Shown here: positions 16,277 through 23,474 of the stretch, one piece after another
Layout of the letters: every line of letters begins with the position of its first letter
Numbering within the stretch: position 1 is the first letter of the stretch
NCBI GenBank assembly: GCA_934635225.1
Contig: CAKTYZ010000001.1
Location: 62,001-126,000 of the forward strand
Source: an uncultured Kiritimatiellota bacterium
GTDB taxonomy: Bacteria; Verrucomicrobiota; Kiritimatiellia; RFP12; UBA1067
Length of the DNA: 64,000 nucleotides
Reading direction: 5' to 3'
The notes under the pieces: model-generated
Told to the model about the DNA's origin: nothing
Seen by the model: the letters and a program-made list of their open reading frames with translations, nothing else
Databases searched by the model: none
Position numbers and translations under genes: made by a program

Positions 16277-17017
16277 ATGAGCGAAGACCTCGGTAAGAAC
16301 TGGGTTGAGTTGCCATGTCAGCCGCAGCTTTCCGCCGGTATGCCGCCGACGGGTCTGATGGCACTCAGGGACGGTACGGTCGCGCTGTTCGGACAGGTCT
16401 TCAAGGACAAGACACGGGCAAAGGATCGTCCGTCCGACGATCAGGCCGTCTGGATGGCGCTCTCGAAGGACGGTGGCCGGACCTACGGCGAGATGCGTCT
16501 TGTCATGCAGGCCGCGAACCGTAGTCTCTGCGAGCCCTGCAGCCTCCGTTCGCCGGACGGTCGGTCGCTGCTCCTCCTTGCGCGCGAGAACCGCCACAAG
16601 GGGTGCAGCATGATGGCGTTTTCGCACGACGAGGGGCGCACATGGACGACGCCCGTCGATACGCCCTGGACGCTCACGGGCGACCGCCACGAGGGCATCT
16701 TGCTGCCGGATGGCCGCTACGTAATCGCCTTCCGTGACCAGGCCGTCGGCTCGCCGACGCGCGGCCAGTACATTGCTTGGGTCGGCACGTTCGACGACTT
16801 GGTGAACGGGCGCAATGGATAGTGCCGCATCCATCTGCTGAAGCACAACAGGCTTCCGGGCAGTCCGTGGTGGGACACGGGCTATTCGGGCGTCGAGCTG
16901 CTGCCGGACGGCACGATCGTCTGCACGACGTATTCGCGGCATTTCGTCGACGAACGTCAGTCCAGCGTCGTCTCCACCCGCTTCAGGATCTCCGAGATCG
17001 ATGGGAAGAATCTATGA
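16277..17017 (+). pseudogene. decayed sialidase (BNR/Asp-box) gene
   Basis: The frame encodes sialidase-like sequence: Asp-boxes SEDLGKNW, SKDGGRTY and SHDEGRTW, plus CEPCSLRSPDGRSLLL and GILLPDGRYVIAFRD. It begins abruptly inside the fold, with a stop codon just upstream at 16262, so the N-terminal part and signal peptide are missing. An in-frame TAG at 16820-16822 interrupts it. The same frame continues for another 64 codons of family-like sequence (SGVELLPDGTIVCTTYS) to TGA 17017. The TAG could come from CAG (Gln) by one transition. A full-length sialidase of another subtype is present at 50946. Read as a recently inactivated gene. Confidence 0.82.
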
Positions 17018-17030
17018 TACAGAATCTCGT

Positions 17031-17043
17031 GGGGACAGACCCC
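17031..17043 (-). repeat. GGGGTCTGTCCCC repeat motif, copy 1
   Basis: The imperfect palindrome, reading GGGGTCTGTCCCC on the minus strand, lies in the short gap between the sialidase pseudogene and the convergent hydrolase gene. A second inverted repeat, AGATTGACAATCT, follows directly. The motif is familiar to me as a dispersed REP-like element of many bacteria. Confidence 0.7.
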
Positions 17044-17054
17044 AGATTGACAAT

Positions 17055-19418
17055 CTAAAAATCACAGAAAAACCGTTGATCGGCTGACAGCGGGGGGAGA
17101 ACGGTGCCGTTCGGCTGTCGGTAGGGCGTGGTGCCGAAGTTGACGGTGACGACGGTGCCGTCGGCGAAGGCCGTGCGCTGGACGAGGCGGTCGGGCGTGA
17201 GCGCACGGTGGTCGGTCATTTCGCTGTAGCCCGTGTGTCGGGCGATGGGGCTGGTCATGCGATAGCTTTCGATGAAACGCTCTTTCCGTTCCGTCCACAG
17301 CCGATGGTCGAAGATGTACATCGGAGCCGTGCCGTAGAGGACATTGAAGAGGTCGCGTGTGCGCCAGAGGCTAATCGGTCGGTTCGAGTAGTCGTACCAG
17401 TACCAGTGCGCACAGCAGCAGTCGTGGTAGACGAGCTCGAAGAGCGGAATGCGGTAGCGGGCGTTGAGGCCAAAGTCCGTCACGCGGGCGAACTCCTCCG
17501 CCGTCAGGCCCTTGGGGTCTGTCCCCTCGCGAAAGATGTTCGTCCGTCCGCAGCCCGGACGTCCGTGCGGCATTCGGCAAGGCGTAGGCGAGAGCATTCC
17601 CTCGAAGTAGTCGCAGAACGGCACGGCGAAGTCGACGCCTTGTTCGCTGCCGACGACGAGCCCGAATTCCTGTCCGAGGAGACCGAGGATTTCGCCGATG
17701 GCCTGGCGGCTCTGCGTGCGGGTCGCCGGATGCGCCGGATTCGCGCATTCCTCGGCGCCAACGGCTGTCGTCACGTCGATGAAACGGGCGGTGAAGGGCT
17801 TCGCCTTCAGTTCGCGCGCGACGTGTTCGCGCACACGGGCAGGCTGGCAGCGCGTGCACTGGGCGACGCAGAAGCGCTTCTGTCCATCCGGACAGGTCAC
17901 GCCCCACGCGCGGCGGAGGTCGTTTGCGTCCGCGCTGTTCCAGATGGCGCCGTCCGGCCACGCGGCGGTATTGCGGCAGATGTCGTCGCCGTCCGGCGGC
18001 CAGCCGAGCTGCCGCACGAGTTCGGGCGGGTAGATGTCGCGATAGCAGTCGTAGCGGCCGATCAGCACGTCCGGCATGGATGCGATCTGGACGACGTCAT
18101 TCGGTGGCGCGTCGCTGCTCCAGAGAAAGCGGTCGAGGCCGGCAGCCTTCAGTTCGCGTGCCATCGCGGCGTGTGTGGGGTCTCCCTTGGCGGGGAAATA
18201 CCAGACGTTGGCCGCACCAAGCAAGCGGTCGACAACCAGACGTTCCTTCGCCTTTTCGCGGAAAGTCGTGACGAGTCCGCTCGCTTCGGCGGCGCGGCGG
18301 TAGCGCTTGGCCATCGCCACGTAGCCGCCGCGATCGAGAAACGCATAGCGCACGACGCGCGGTGCACCGAACTGTCCGCGCTCCGAGGCCCAGGCCGGGC
18401 CCAGCGCAACGGGGACGCCGTTCGTCGCCGTGACCTTGATCAGCGCATCGTTTCGCGTCTCGGCGATGGTCATCCAGCCGGCGCCGGTGGCATCCTCTTC
18501 GACGCCGAAGAAGGCCATGCTGGTGGCGGACGACCACATCGGGAACTCGTCCGCGCCGACGAACGTGCGTTCGTGCATCGGTAGGCGGAATCCCTCGCTC
18601 AGCGGCAGGATCATGTGGTCGCCCGGTGCGCCCGCGAACGGATCGGGAAAGGGGAGACGATCCTTCAGAAGTCCGCGTCCGGCAAGGGTGACGGTGAATT
18701 CGGTCGAGGCCGTCGGGTCGGTCGCGAAAATGAGGGCGAGCGGCGTGCCGGTCTCGGCATCCGTCACGCCGAAGCGCAGGGCACGGGCGGATGCCGTGAA
18801 CTTGCGGATGAGAAAGCGGGGATAGGCGCGGGTGCCGGCGGTTGTGCGCCAGATACGGCCTGTCCGCCGGTCGGTGACGGCGAGCGCCAACGTGGCGGTC
18901 TGGATTTCGATGTCGAGCGCGTCCGTGCGCAGGGCGGCGACATCCGGCAGGTCGGCGGCGCGCGGGACGGTGCCCGTGCGTTCGAGCGAGAGGTCTTTGA
19001 GGTCGAAGTCGGCGTCGTGCTGTCCAAAGATGCGCGGCATAAGCGCCGCGCCGCCTTCGGGAACGACGAACGTCGATTCGGTCGTGCCGTTGGGCTGGGC
19101 GCGGACGCAGCCGTAGCGCCAGGAGAGGGCTTGCCCGTTTGTGCTGAACAGGGTCGCCGCAAGAAGCACGCCGGCCTTGTCGGTTTTGCGAATGTTCCCG
19201 AGCGAGCAGACGAGCCGGAAGGCCTCGCCGGGACGTACGGCGATCTGGCCGTCGCGGCGGGCGACTTCCCAGGATGCGTCTCCGACGTGGGCGACCCGCG
19301 TGACCTCGCCCGTGGGTGTCAGAGAGAGCTGCCCGTCGCGCACATACGGTCGCCACGGCGTCTCCGCCGCGCGCGCGGCAAATGCCATCGTCAAGAGAAG
19401 GACGATTCGACCCTTCAT
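17055..19418 (-). CDS. large secreted hydrolase, probable glycoside hydrolase (GH101/DUF5696-like)
   Basis: The 787-residue product has a signal peptide (MKGRIVLLLTMAFAARAAE). An N-terminal beta-sandwich region is followed by a likely TIM-barrel core (about 400-690) with patterns such as FLWSSDAPPND, RFIDVTTA, GSEQGVDFAVPFCDYFEG and LFELVYHDCC. The C-terminus is an all-beta tail. The layout recalls DUF5696/GH101-type glycosidases, but I cannot name the family with confidence. ATG 19418 is chosen over TTG 19424 because GGAG lies nine bases upstream. It is the last gene of a leftward run after the sensor kinase, response regulator and GH43 genes, so it probably attacks the same polysaccharide. 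It contains a GGGGTCTGTCCCC motif that codes for GTDPK. Confidence 0.6.
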   Translation of the reverse strand: MKGRIVLLLTMAFAARAAETPWRPYVRDGQLSLTPTGEVTRVAHVGDASWEVARRDGQIAVRPGEAFRLVCSLGNIRKTDKAGVLLAATLFSTNGQALSWRYGCVRAQPNGTTESTFVVPEGGAALMPRIFGQHDADFDLKDLSLERTGTVPRAADLPDVAALRTDALDIEIQTATLALAVTDRRTGRIWRTTAGTRAYPRFLIRKFTASARALRFGVTDAETGTPLALIFATDPTASTEFTVTLAGRGLLKDRLPFPDPFAGAPGDHMILPLSEGFRLPMHERTFVGADEFPMWSSATSMAFFGVEEDATGAGWMTIAETRNDALIKVTATNGVPVALGPAWASERGQFGAPRVVRYAFLDRGGYVAMAKRYRRAAEASGLVTTFREKAKERLVVDRLLGAANVWYFPAKGDPTHAAMARELKAAGLDRFLWSSDAPPNDVVQIASMPDVLIGRYDCYRDIYPPELVRQLGWPPDGDDICRNTAAWPDGAIWNSADANDLRRAWGVTCPDGQKRFCVAQCTRCQPARVREHVARELKAKPFTARFIDVTTAVGAEECANPAHPATRTQSRQAIGEILGLLGQEFGLVVGSEQGVDFAVPFCDYFEGMLSPTPCRMPHGRPGCGRTNIFREGTDPKGLTAEEFARVTDFGLNARYRIPLFELVYHDCCCAHWYWYDYSNRPISLWRTRDLFNVLYGTAPMYIFDHRLWTERKERFIESYRMTSPIARHTGYSEMTDHRALTPDRLVQRTAFADGTVVTVNFGTTPYRQPNGTVLPPLSADQRFFCDF
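17514..17526 (+). repeat. GGGGTCTGTCCCC repeat motif, copy 2 (inside a gene)
   Basis: Second copy, opposite in orientation to the one at 17031, inside the coding sequence of the secreted hydrolase and in frame. Confidence 0.7.
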
Positions 19419-19487
19419 AGACAAAATCTCCGTGTCTTCGTTCCTCAGAAACCTTCGTGTTAAACGCCGTAGGCGAAAACTGTCAAG

Positions 19488-20462
19488 CTATTGTTCCGTC
19501 GGCTTGATCTTGAGGCCCGTGGGCGTCTCTTCGACGGGATAGAGCCGCATCCGCTCGTTGGGTGATGTGTTCGGCTGATGAAGGGTGAGCGTCAGTTCGC
19601 CGCCGAACGTGCGAAAGAGCATGCCGTGCCCGCCATCGCGCGTGTAGAGGGGCGCGAGGTGTTTCCAAGGCCCGCGAACCGAACCGCTTGCGGAGACGCA
19701 CTGCAGGACGCTGTAGCCGTGTCCCTTGACGAGGTTCGACCAGATCATGCGCAGGGCGCCGTCCGCTGTCCGAGCCAGAAACGGGCCGTCCGTCACGAAT
19801 TCCGCGTCCGGCTCGTCGGCTGCGCGGAACAGTTCGATCGGCTCGGACGTGAAGTGCGCGAGGTCACGGCTCAGCGGCGCGGCCATCATGCGCCCGTTCC
19901 CCGTTTGGCACCACTCGTGGCAGAAAACCATCCACGGCTGGCCGTTCTCGACCCAAAGCGTCCCGTCCAGGCACATCCAGCCGGATGGCGTCACGCTGCC
20001 GTCCTTGACGGGCTTAAACGGGCCGAGGGGACTGCCGCTCTTGAACACCCACACGCCGCGCGGTTGGCGCTTGCCGCCCTTGAAGCCGTCCTGCAGCAGG
20101 GACGGAAGCGGATGCGCGGCATCGGCGGCGAAGGTCAGCGTCACGAAGAGCCAGTAGGCGCCGTCGTACTTGTGGACCTCTGGCGCCCAGACGGCCGTGC
20201 AGGCGTTCGAGGACGGCAGTTCGAGGACGGGCGTCTTCTCGCTCCAGTGCGCGAGGTCTTTCGAGGTGCGGACCGCAACGCCGCGTCCGCCCGACCAGGG
20301 CTTTGACTCGTAGAGGTAGTATGTTCCGTCTTCGGCGAGCACGAACGGATCGCGGATGCGGAAGTCGTCACGCGAAACCGTCGTCGGATCTGTCGCCTGC
20401 GCGGGGCCGTGGGTGAGCAGCGCGGCGGTCAGCGTCAGGACTGTGCGTTGGGTGGTGTTCAT
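19488..20462 (-). CDS. secreted glycoside hydrolase family 43
   Basis: Five-bladed beta-propeller glycosidase, typically an arabinofuranosidase, xylosidase or arabinanase. The 324-residue product has a signal peptide (to about residue 23). It shows GH43 hallmarks: FRIRDPFVLAEDGTYYLYES (catalytic base Asp in RDPF), VWAPEVHKYDGAYWLFVT, CLDGTLW (pKa-modulating Asp) and VTDGPF, with HGMLF later in the fold. There is no carbohydrate-binding module. It lies between the response regulator (upstream) and the larger hydrolase (downstream) on the same strand, an arrangement suggesting control by the adjacent two-component system. Specificity within GH43 is not resolved. Confidence 0.87.
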   Translation of the reverse strand: MNTTQRTVLTLTAALLTHGPAQATDPTTVSRDDFRIRDPFVLAEDGTYYLYESKPWSGGRGVAVRTSKDLAHWSEKTPVLELPSSNACTAVWAPEVHKYDGAYWLFVTLTFAADAAHPLPSLLQDGFKGGKRQPRGVWVFKSGSPLGPFKPVKDGSVTPSGWMCLDGTLWVENGQPWMVFCHEWCQTGNGRMMAAPLSRDLAHFTSEPIELFRAADEPDAEFVTDGPFLARTADGALRMIWSNLVKGHGYSVLQCVSASGSVRGPWKHLAPLYTRDGGHGMLFRTFGGELTLTLHQPNTSPNERMRLYPVEETPTGLKIKPTEQ

Positions 20463-20502
20463 GTTTTGTCTTTTTTCTTTCGTTTGTGTTTTTTTGTGAA
20501 TG

Positions 20503-21132
20503 TCAGAGATTCAGCAGCTTGGCCTTGAGGGCGAGGGCGACGGCCTCGGCGCGCGTGGCCGCGCCGAGACGGATGAACGCCGACTTGAGGTTCGCCTTGA
20601 CGCAGTCGGGCCCCACGCCGAGCGCCGTCGCGATGTCGGCGTTGCTGAAGCCGCGTCCCGCGTAGTGCAGGATGTCGAGCTGGCGTGGCGAGAGGTGCGG
20701 CGGCGCAGCCGTCGTTTCGAGCAGCGTGCGGATCTCGCGGCTGTAGACGTGTTCGTCGGCGAGCGTCCGCCGGATCGCCGCAACGAGTTCGGTGCGCGAC
20801 GTGTTCTTGATCAGCGCGCCGCACGCACCGGCTTCGAGCGCCGCACGCACGTCCGGGCTGTCCAGGAACGTGGTGAGGATGACGACCTTCGTCTCGGGAC
20901 GTGCGCGCAGGATGCCGCGCGTCGCCTCGACGCCGTTCGTCTTCGGCATCATGAGATCCATGAGAACGATGTCGGGATGCGTGGCGGCCGCGAGCCGGAC
21001 GGCCTCTTCGCCGTCGGTGGCCTCGCCGACGAGCGCGATGTCGTCTTCGAGGCCGAGCAGGGCGGCGAGGCCCATGCGGACGATGAGGTGGTCGTCGGCC
21101 AGCAGAACTCTTATGCGTTTGCGTTCGGACAT
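20503..21132 (-). CDS. NarL/LuxR-family response regulator
   Basis: Two-component transcription regulator. The 209-residue product has a receiver domain (1-125) with acidic pair Asp13/Asp14, phospho-acceptor Asp59 in VLMDLMMPK and the conserved Lys in ALIKNT. A LuxR-type HTH follows (about 145-205: LSPRQLDILHYAGRGFSNADIATALG). It overlaps the sensor kinase gene by 22 bases, so the two are translationally coupled. The likely operators are the TACCCRT inverted repeats at 23197-23212 and 23402-23415, whose half-sites match the NarL heptamer TACYYMT. That pairing is inference. Confidence 0.93.
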   Translation of the reverse strand: MSERKRIRVLLADDHLIVRMGLAALLGLEDDIALVGEATDGEEAVRLAAATHPDIVLMDLMMPKTNGVEATRGILRARPETKVVILTTFLDSPDVRAALEAGACGALIKNTSRTELVAAIRRTLADEHVYSREIRTLLETTAAPPHLSPRQLDILHYAGRGFSNADIATALGVGPDCVKANLKSAFIRLGAATRAEAVALALKAKLLNL

Positions 21133-23147
21133 GCGATATCCTCCTTGAGCGAGACCGTGACTTTCGTGCCGCGTCCCGGCCGCGACGCGATCTCGACCGC
21201 GCCGCTCTTCTCGGCTGCGCGTTCGCGGATGCCCTGAAGGCCGAAGTGCCCCTGCACGGGACCTGGCGCGGACGCCTCGTCGAAGCCGCAGCCGTCGTCC
21301 GCGACGGAGAAGCGGACGCGTCCCTCGTGGTATTCGCCGGCGATGCGGATGTTCTCGGCGCGGCCGTGGCGGAGGGCGTTGACGACGAGTTCGCGGACGA
21401 TTTTCAGGATGGCGTGAACGGTCGATTCGGACAGGTCTTCACGCGGCACGTTGAACCGCACGGTGATGTTCGCCCGTTCGGTGTGCGGCGCGATCGTGCG
21501 CTGGATGGCTTCCGTCAAGTCCTTCTCCTCAAACGTTCGGCTGTGGAGATCCCAAAGGCAGCAGTACAGTTCCTGGCGACAGGAGGCCAGCATCTGGTTG
21601 GCCGTGTCGAGGAACTTCCGGGCGGGGCCGAGCGTGTCCCGTCCAATGCCGAGAGCCGTCTCGATCTGGAAGGCCACGCCGGTCAGGGTCTGCGAGATAG
21701 CGTCGTGAAGCTCCACGGCGAGACGTGTGCGCTCCTCGACCTTCAGGTCGGCGGCCGCGTGCTGGCTCTGCTCGCGCGCGAGCTCCTGTCCGCGCTGCTC
21801 GGAGCGGACGGCGAGCGCATGGTTCCAGACGAGAATTCCGGCGAGCAGAAGGACGAGCAGGGCGATGACGGCCAGTAGCTTCAGGGGCGTCCACCACGGC
21901 GGACAGCGGAGGATGACGAGGTCGGCGGCGGTGCGGGGAATGAGCGAGAACCCGGTGAAGCGCGGAAGAAGCGGCGTGTCGGCGGCGTTCTCGAACTCTG
22001 CGACGCACAGGCCCGTGACGGAGACGGTGCAGCCGGGCTCAAGCGACGGGGCGAGGCCGTTGACGAGCGACGAGACGTCGACCGAGACGGTGCGCTTGCC
22101 GCAGGCGAGAATCAGCGCGCCGGAGAAGCGCAGGTTTTCGGACGAGTTGACGACGGTGCCTGTCAGGCGAAGGAAGCGGCCGTAATATTCCGTATTGGCG
22201 AAGCTGCGTCCGTCGGCGTCCGCATAGAGGGTTTCCGGGTCGATGTCCTCGCCGACGGCGAGCGGTTCGTCGGGGCCGGGGTGCGGTCGGATTTCGGCCT
22301 CGACCAGTTGGAGGTTGCGCTGGTCGGGCTCGGTGAAGCCGACGACGGACAGCCGCTGGCCGGGATGGGGACGGGGCGAGTCCGTCACGGGCGTGATCGG
22401 CAGAAGCGTCTGGCGGTCAGTCCGCAGGAAGACCTTTCGCCGTCCGACGGCGAGCACGGTGCCTTCGGCGCGCTGGCGGTGAAGGGCCTCGCGAAAGGCG
22501 AAGGGCGGCGCGGCGAATGGGTCGTCCGCCGGTGGCTTCTCGACGGCGAGGCCGTCGGTGCCGAAGAGCAGGATCTCGTAGCCGAGGAAGCTGCGCCAGA
22601 CGCCGAAGCGCGTTACGAGTCCCGACAGGCGCACCTCGGCGTCCCGCAAGGCCGTCAGTCGGTGCAGGGGGATTTCCGATTCCGGTACGGCCGCGAAGAC
22701 CTTGCCCGTCGGCGTGCGGAGCGTCAGCAGGTTCCAGACCTCGTTGACGTCGTCACGGACAGCCGAGGCGAGAACGCCTTGCACGCCGACGGTCTGTCCG
22801 AAGCATTCGCCGCCGTTGACCTGGCTGCCGGTCACGTCCGGCGCAGGGGGCAGTGGCTCTCGCCTGAGCCGCACGACGGACTCGGCGAAGAAGTCGTTTT
22901 CGTTGTTGGTGATGGGCTTGGAATGGCCGCGTGCGGCGATGACGTCGCCCGGACGGCAGTCGGGCAGGTTGGAGGCGGCGACCCAGAACGAGGAGGTCGC
23001 TGTGTCGTTCAGGAGATAGACGCGTGGCAGCGTGCCGCCGCGATTGACGACCGCGACCCGATCCGTGACGCAGAACGTGCCGCCCGCCGCCGCGAAGGGG
23101 GTGACGGCGAGGAGGGCGAGGGACAGGATCTGTGACGGAACGCGCAT
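21111..23147 (-). CDS. NarX/DegS-type sensor histidine kinase with large periplasmic domain
   Basis: Sensor of the pair with the overlapping response regulator. The 678-residue product has a signal sequence or first span (about 5-22). A periplasmic region of about 390 residues follows, with repeated beta-rich modules of OB-fold character (for example VTGSQVNGG, VRLSGLVTRFG, RLTGTVVNSSE, VSVTGLCV). One span (about 418-445) and a linker helix lead to HisKA_3 with phospho-acceptor His481 in VELHDAISQTL, then HATPase with NALRHG and DDGCGFD. ATG 23147 is chosen over 23156 because the upstream ATG abuts the TATAAT box. The signal is probably a periplasmic saccharide, inferred from the flanking glycosidases. 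Confidence 0.9.
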   Translation of the reverse strand: MRVPSQILSLALLAVTPFAAAGGTFCVTDRVAVVNRGGTLPRVYLLNDTATSSFWVAASNLPDCRPGDVIAARGHSKPITNNENDFFAESVVRLRREPLPPAPDVTGSQVNGGECFGQTVGVQGVLASAVRDDVNEVWNLLTLRTPTGKVFAAVPESEIPLHRLTALRDAEVRLSGLVTRFGVWRSFLGYEILLFGTDGLAVEKPPADDPFAAPPFAFREALHRQRAEGTVLAVGRRKVFLRTDRQTLLPITPVTDSPRPHPGQRLSVVGFTEPDQRNLQLVEAEIRPHPGPDEPLAVGEDIDPETLYADADGRSFANTEYYGRFLRLTGTVVNSSENLRFSGALILACGKRTVSVDVSSLVNGLAPSLEPGCTVSVTGLCVAEFENAADTPLLPRFTGFSLIPRTAADLVILRCPPWWTPLKLLAVIALLVLLLAGILVWNHALAVRSEQRGQELAREQSQHAAADLKVEERTRLAVELHDAISQTLTGVAFQIETALGIGRDTLGPARKFLDTANQMLASCRQELYCCLWDLHSRTFEEKDLTEAIQRTIAPHTERANITVRFNVPREDLSESTVHAILKIVRELVVNALRHGRAENIRIAGEYHEGRVRFSVADDGCGFDEASAPGPVQGHFGLQGIRERAAEKSGAVEIASRPGRGTKVTVSLKEDIACPNANA

Positions 23148-23156
23148 ACGCCGCAT

Positions 23157-23162
23157 ATTATA
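23157..23162 (-). promoter_or_regulatory. -10 element of the kinase-regulator-GH operon
   Basis: TATAAT on the minus strand ends nine bases before ATG 23147. The region where a -35 should lie reads CCCCAC, so activation is probably needed. Confidence 0.58.
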
Positions 23163-23196
23163 GCGAATTCGGCGGCCTTGTGGGGCATTTCAGTCC

Positions 23197-23212
23197 CTAC
23201 CCGTTCGGGTAG
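23197..23212. promoter_or_regulatory. putative NarL-like operator, copy 1
   Basis: CTACCCGTTCGGGTAG is an inverted repeat of TACCCG around TT, with TACCCGT resembling the NarL heptamer TACYYMT. It is centred about 54 bases upstream of the expected kinase RNA start. Confidence 0.6.
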
Positions 23213-23401
23213 AGGCGGTGAAGAGGTTGCTCTGCTTCGGCGAGACGCAATCATATCGAACGCTGTTATTAAACGCGGAGCGGTCGATGGCCGGGCGATG
23301 AGAGGCGACAGGGAGACTCGCTTCGCGCAGTTCTGTCGGCTTCGTCGCCCCTTCAGGGAGTCCCTGTGTTAAAATGTTTCTGCGCACGATGGCGTGCCCC
23401 A

Positions 23402-23415
23402 TACCCATTCGGGTA
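23402..23415. promoter_or_regulatory. putative NarL-like operator, copy 2
   Basis: TACCCATTCGGGTA differs from copy 1 at one base, and TACCCAT fits the NarL heptamer exactly. It lies just upstream of the -35 of the rightward promoter, centred near -45, a classic activator position. Apart from the operators and promoters, the 23163-23474 gap shows nothing else recognisable. Confidence 0.6.
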
Positions 23416-23417
23416 AA

Positions 23418-23446
23418 TTGCCGGGACGGGAGGGATTTGCTACAAT
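23418..23446 (+). promoter_or_regulatory. promoter of the beta-helix/GH2-GH78 operon
   Basis: TTGCCG, a 17-bp spacer, and TACAAT preceded by TGC. Unlike most promoters here it leaves a leader of about 22 bases, containing AAAGGA. Confidence 0.6.
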
Positions 23447-23474
23447 AGACAACAGCAAAGAAAGGAACACTCCC

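Noticed and set aside
16820..16822. Stop-codon reassignment (TAG as sense)
   Set aside because: TAG ends other genes normally here (for example 48144), and only this truncated gene contains an internal one.
17031..17056. Intrinsic terminator between convergent genes
   Set aside because: The two small hairpins are not followed by a T-run in either direction; better described as a REP-like element.
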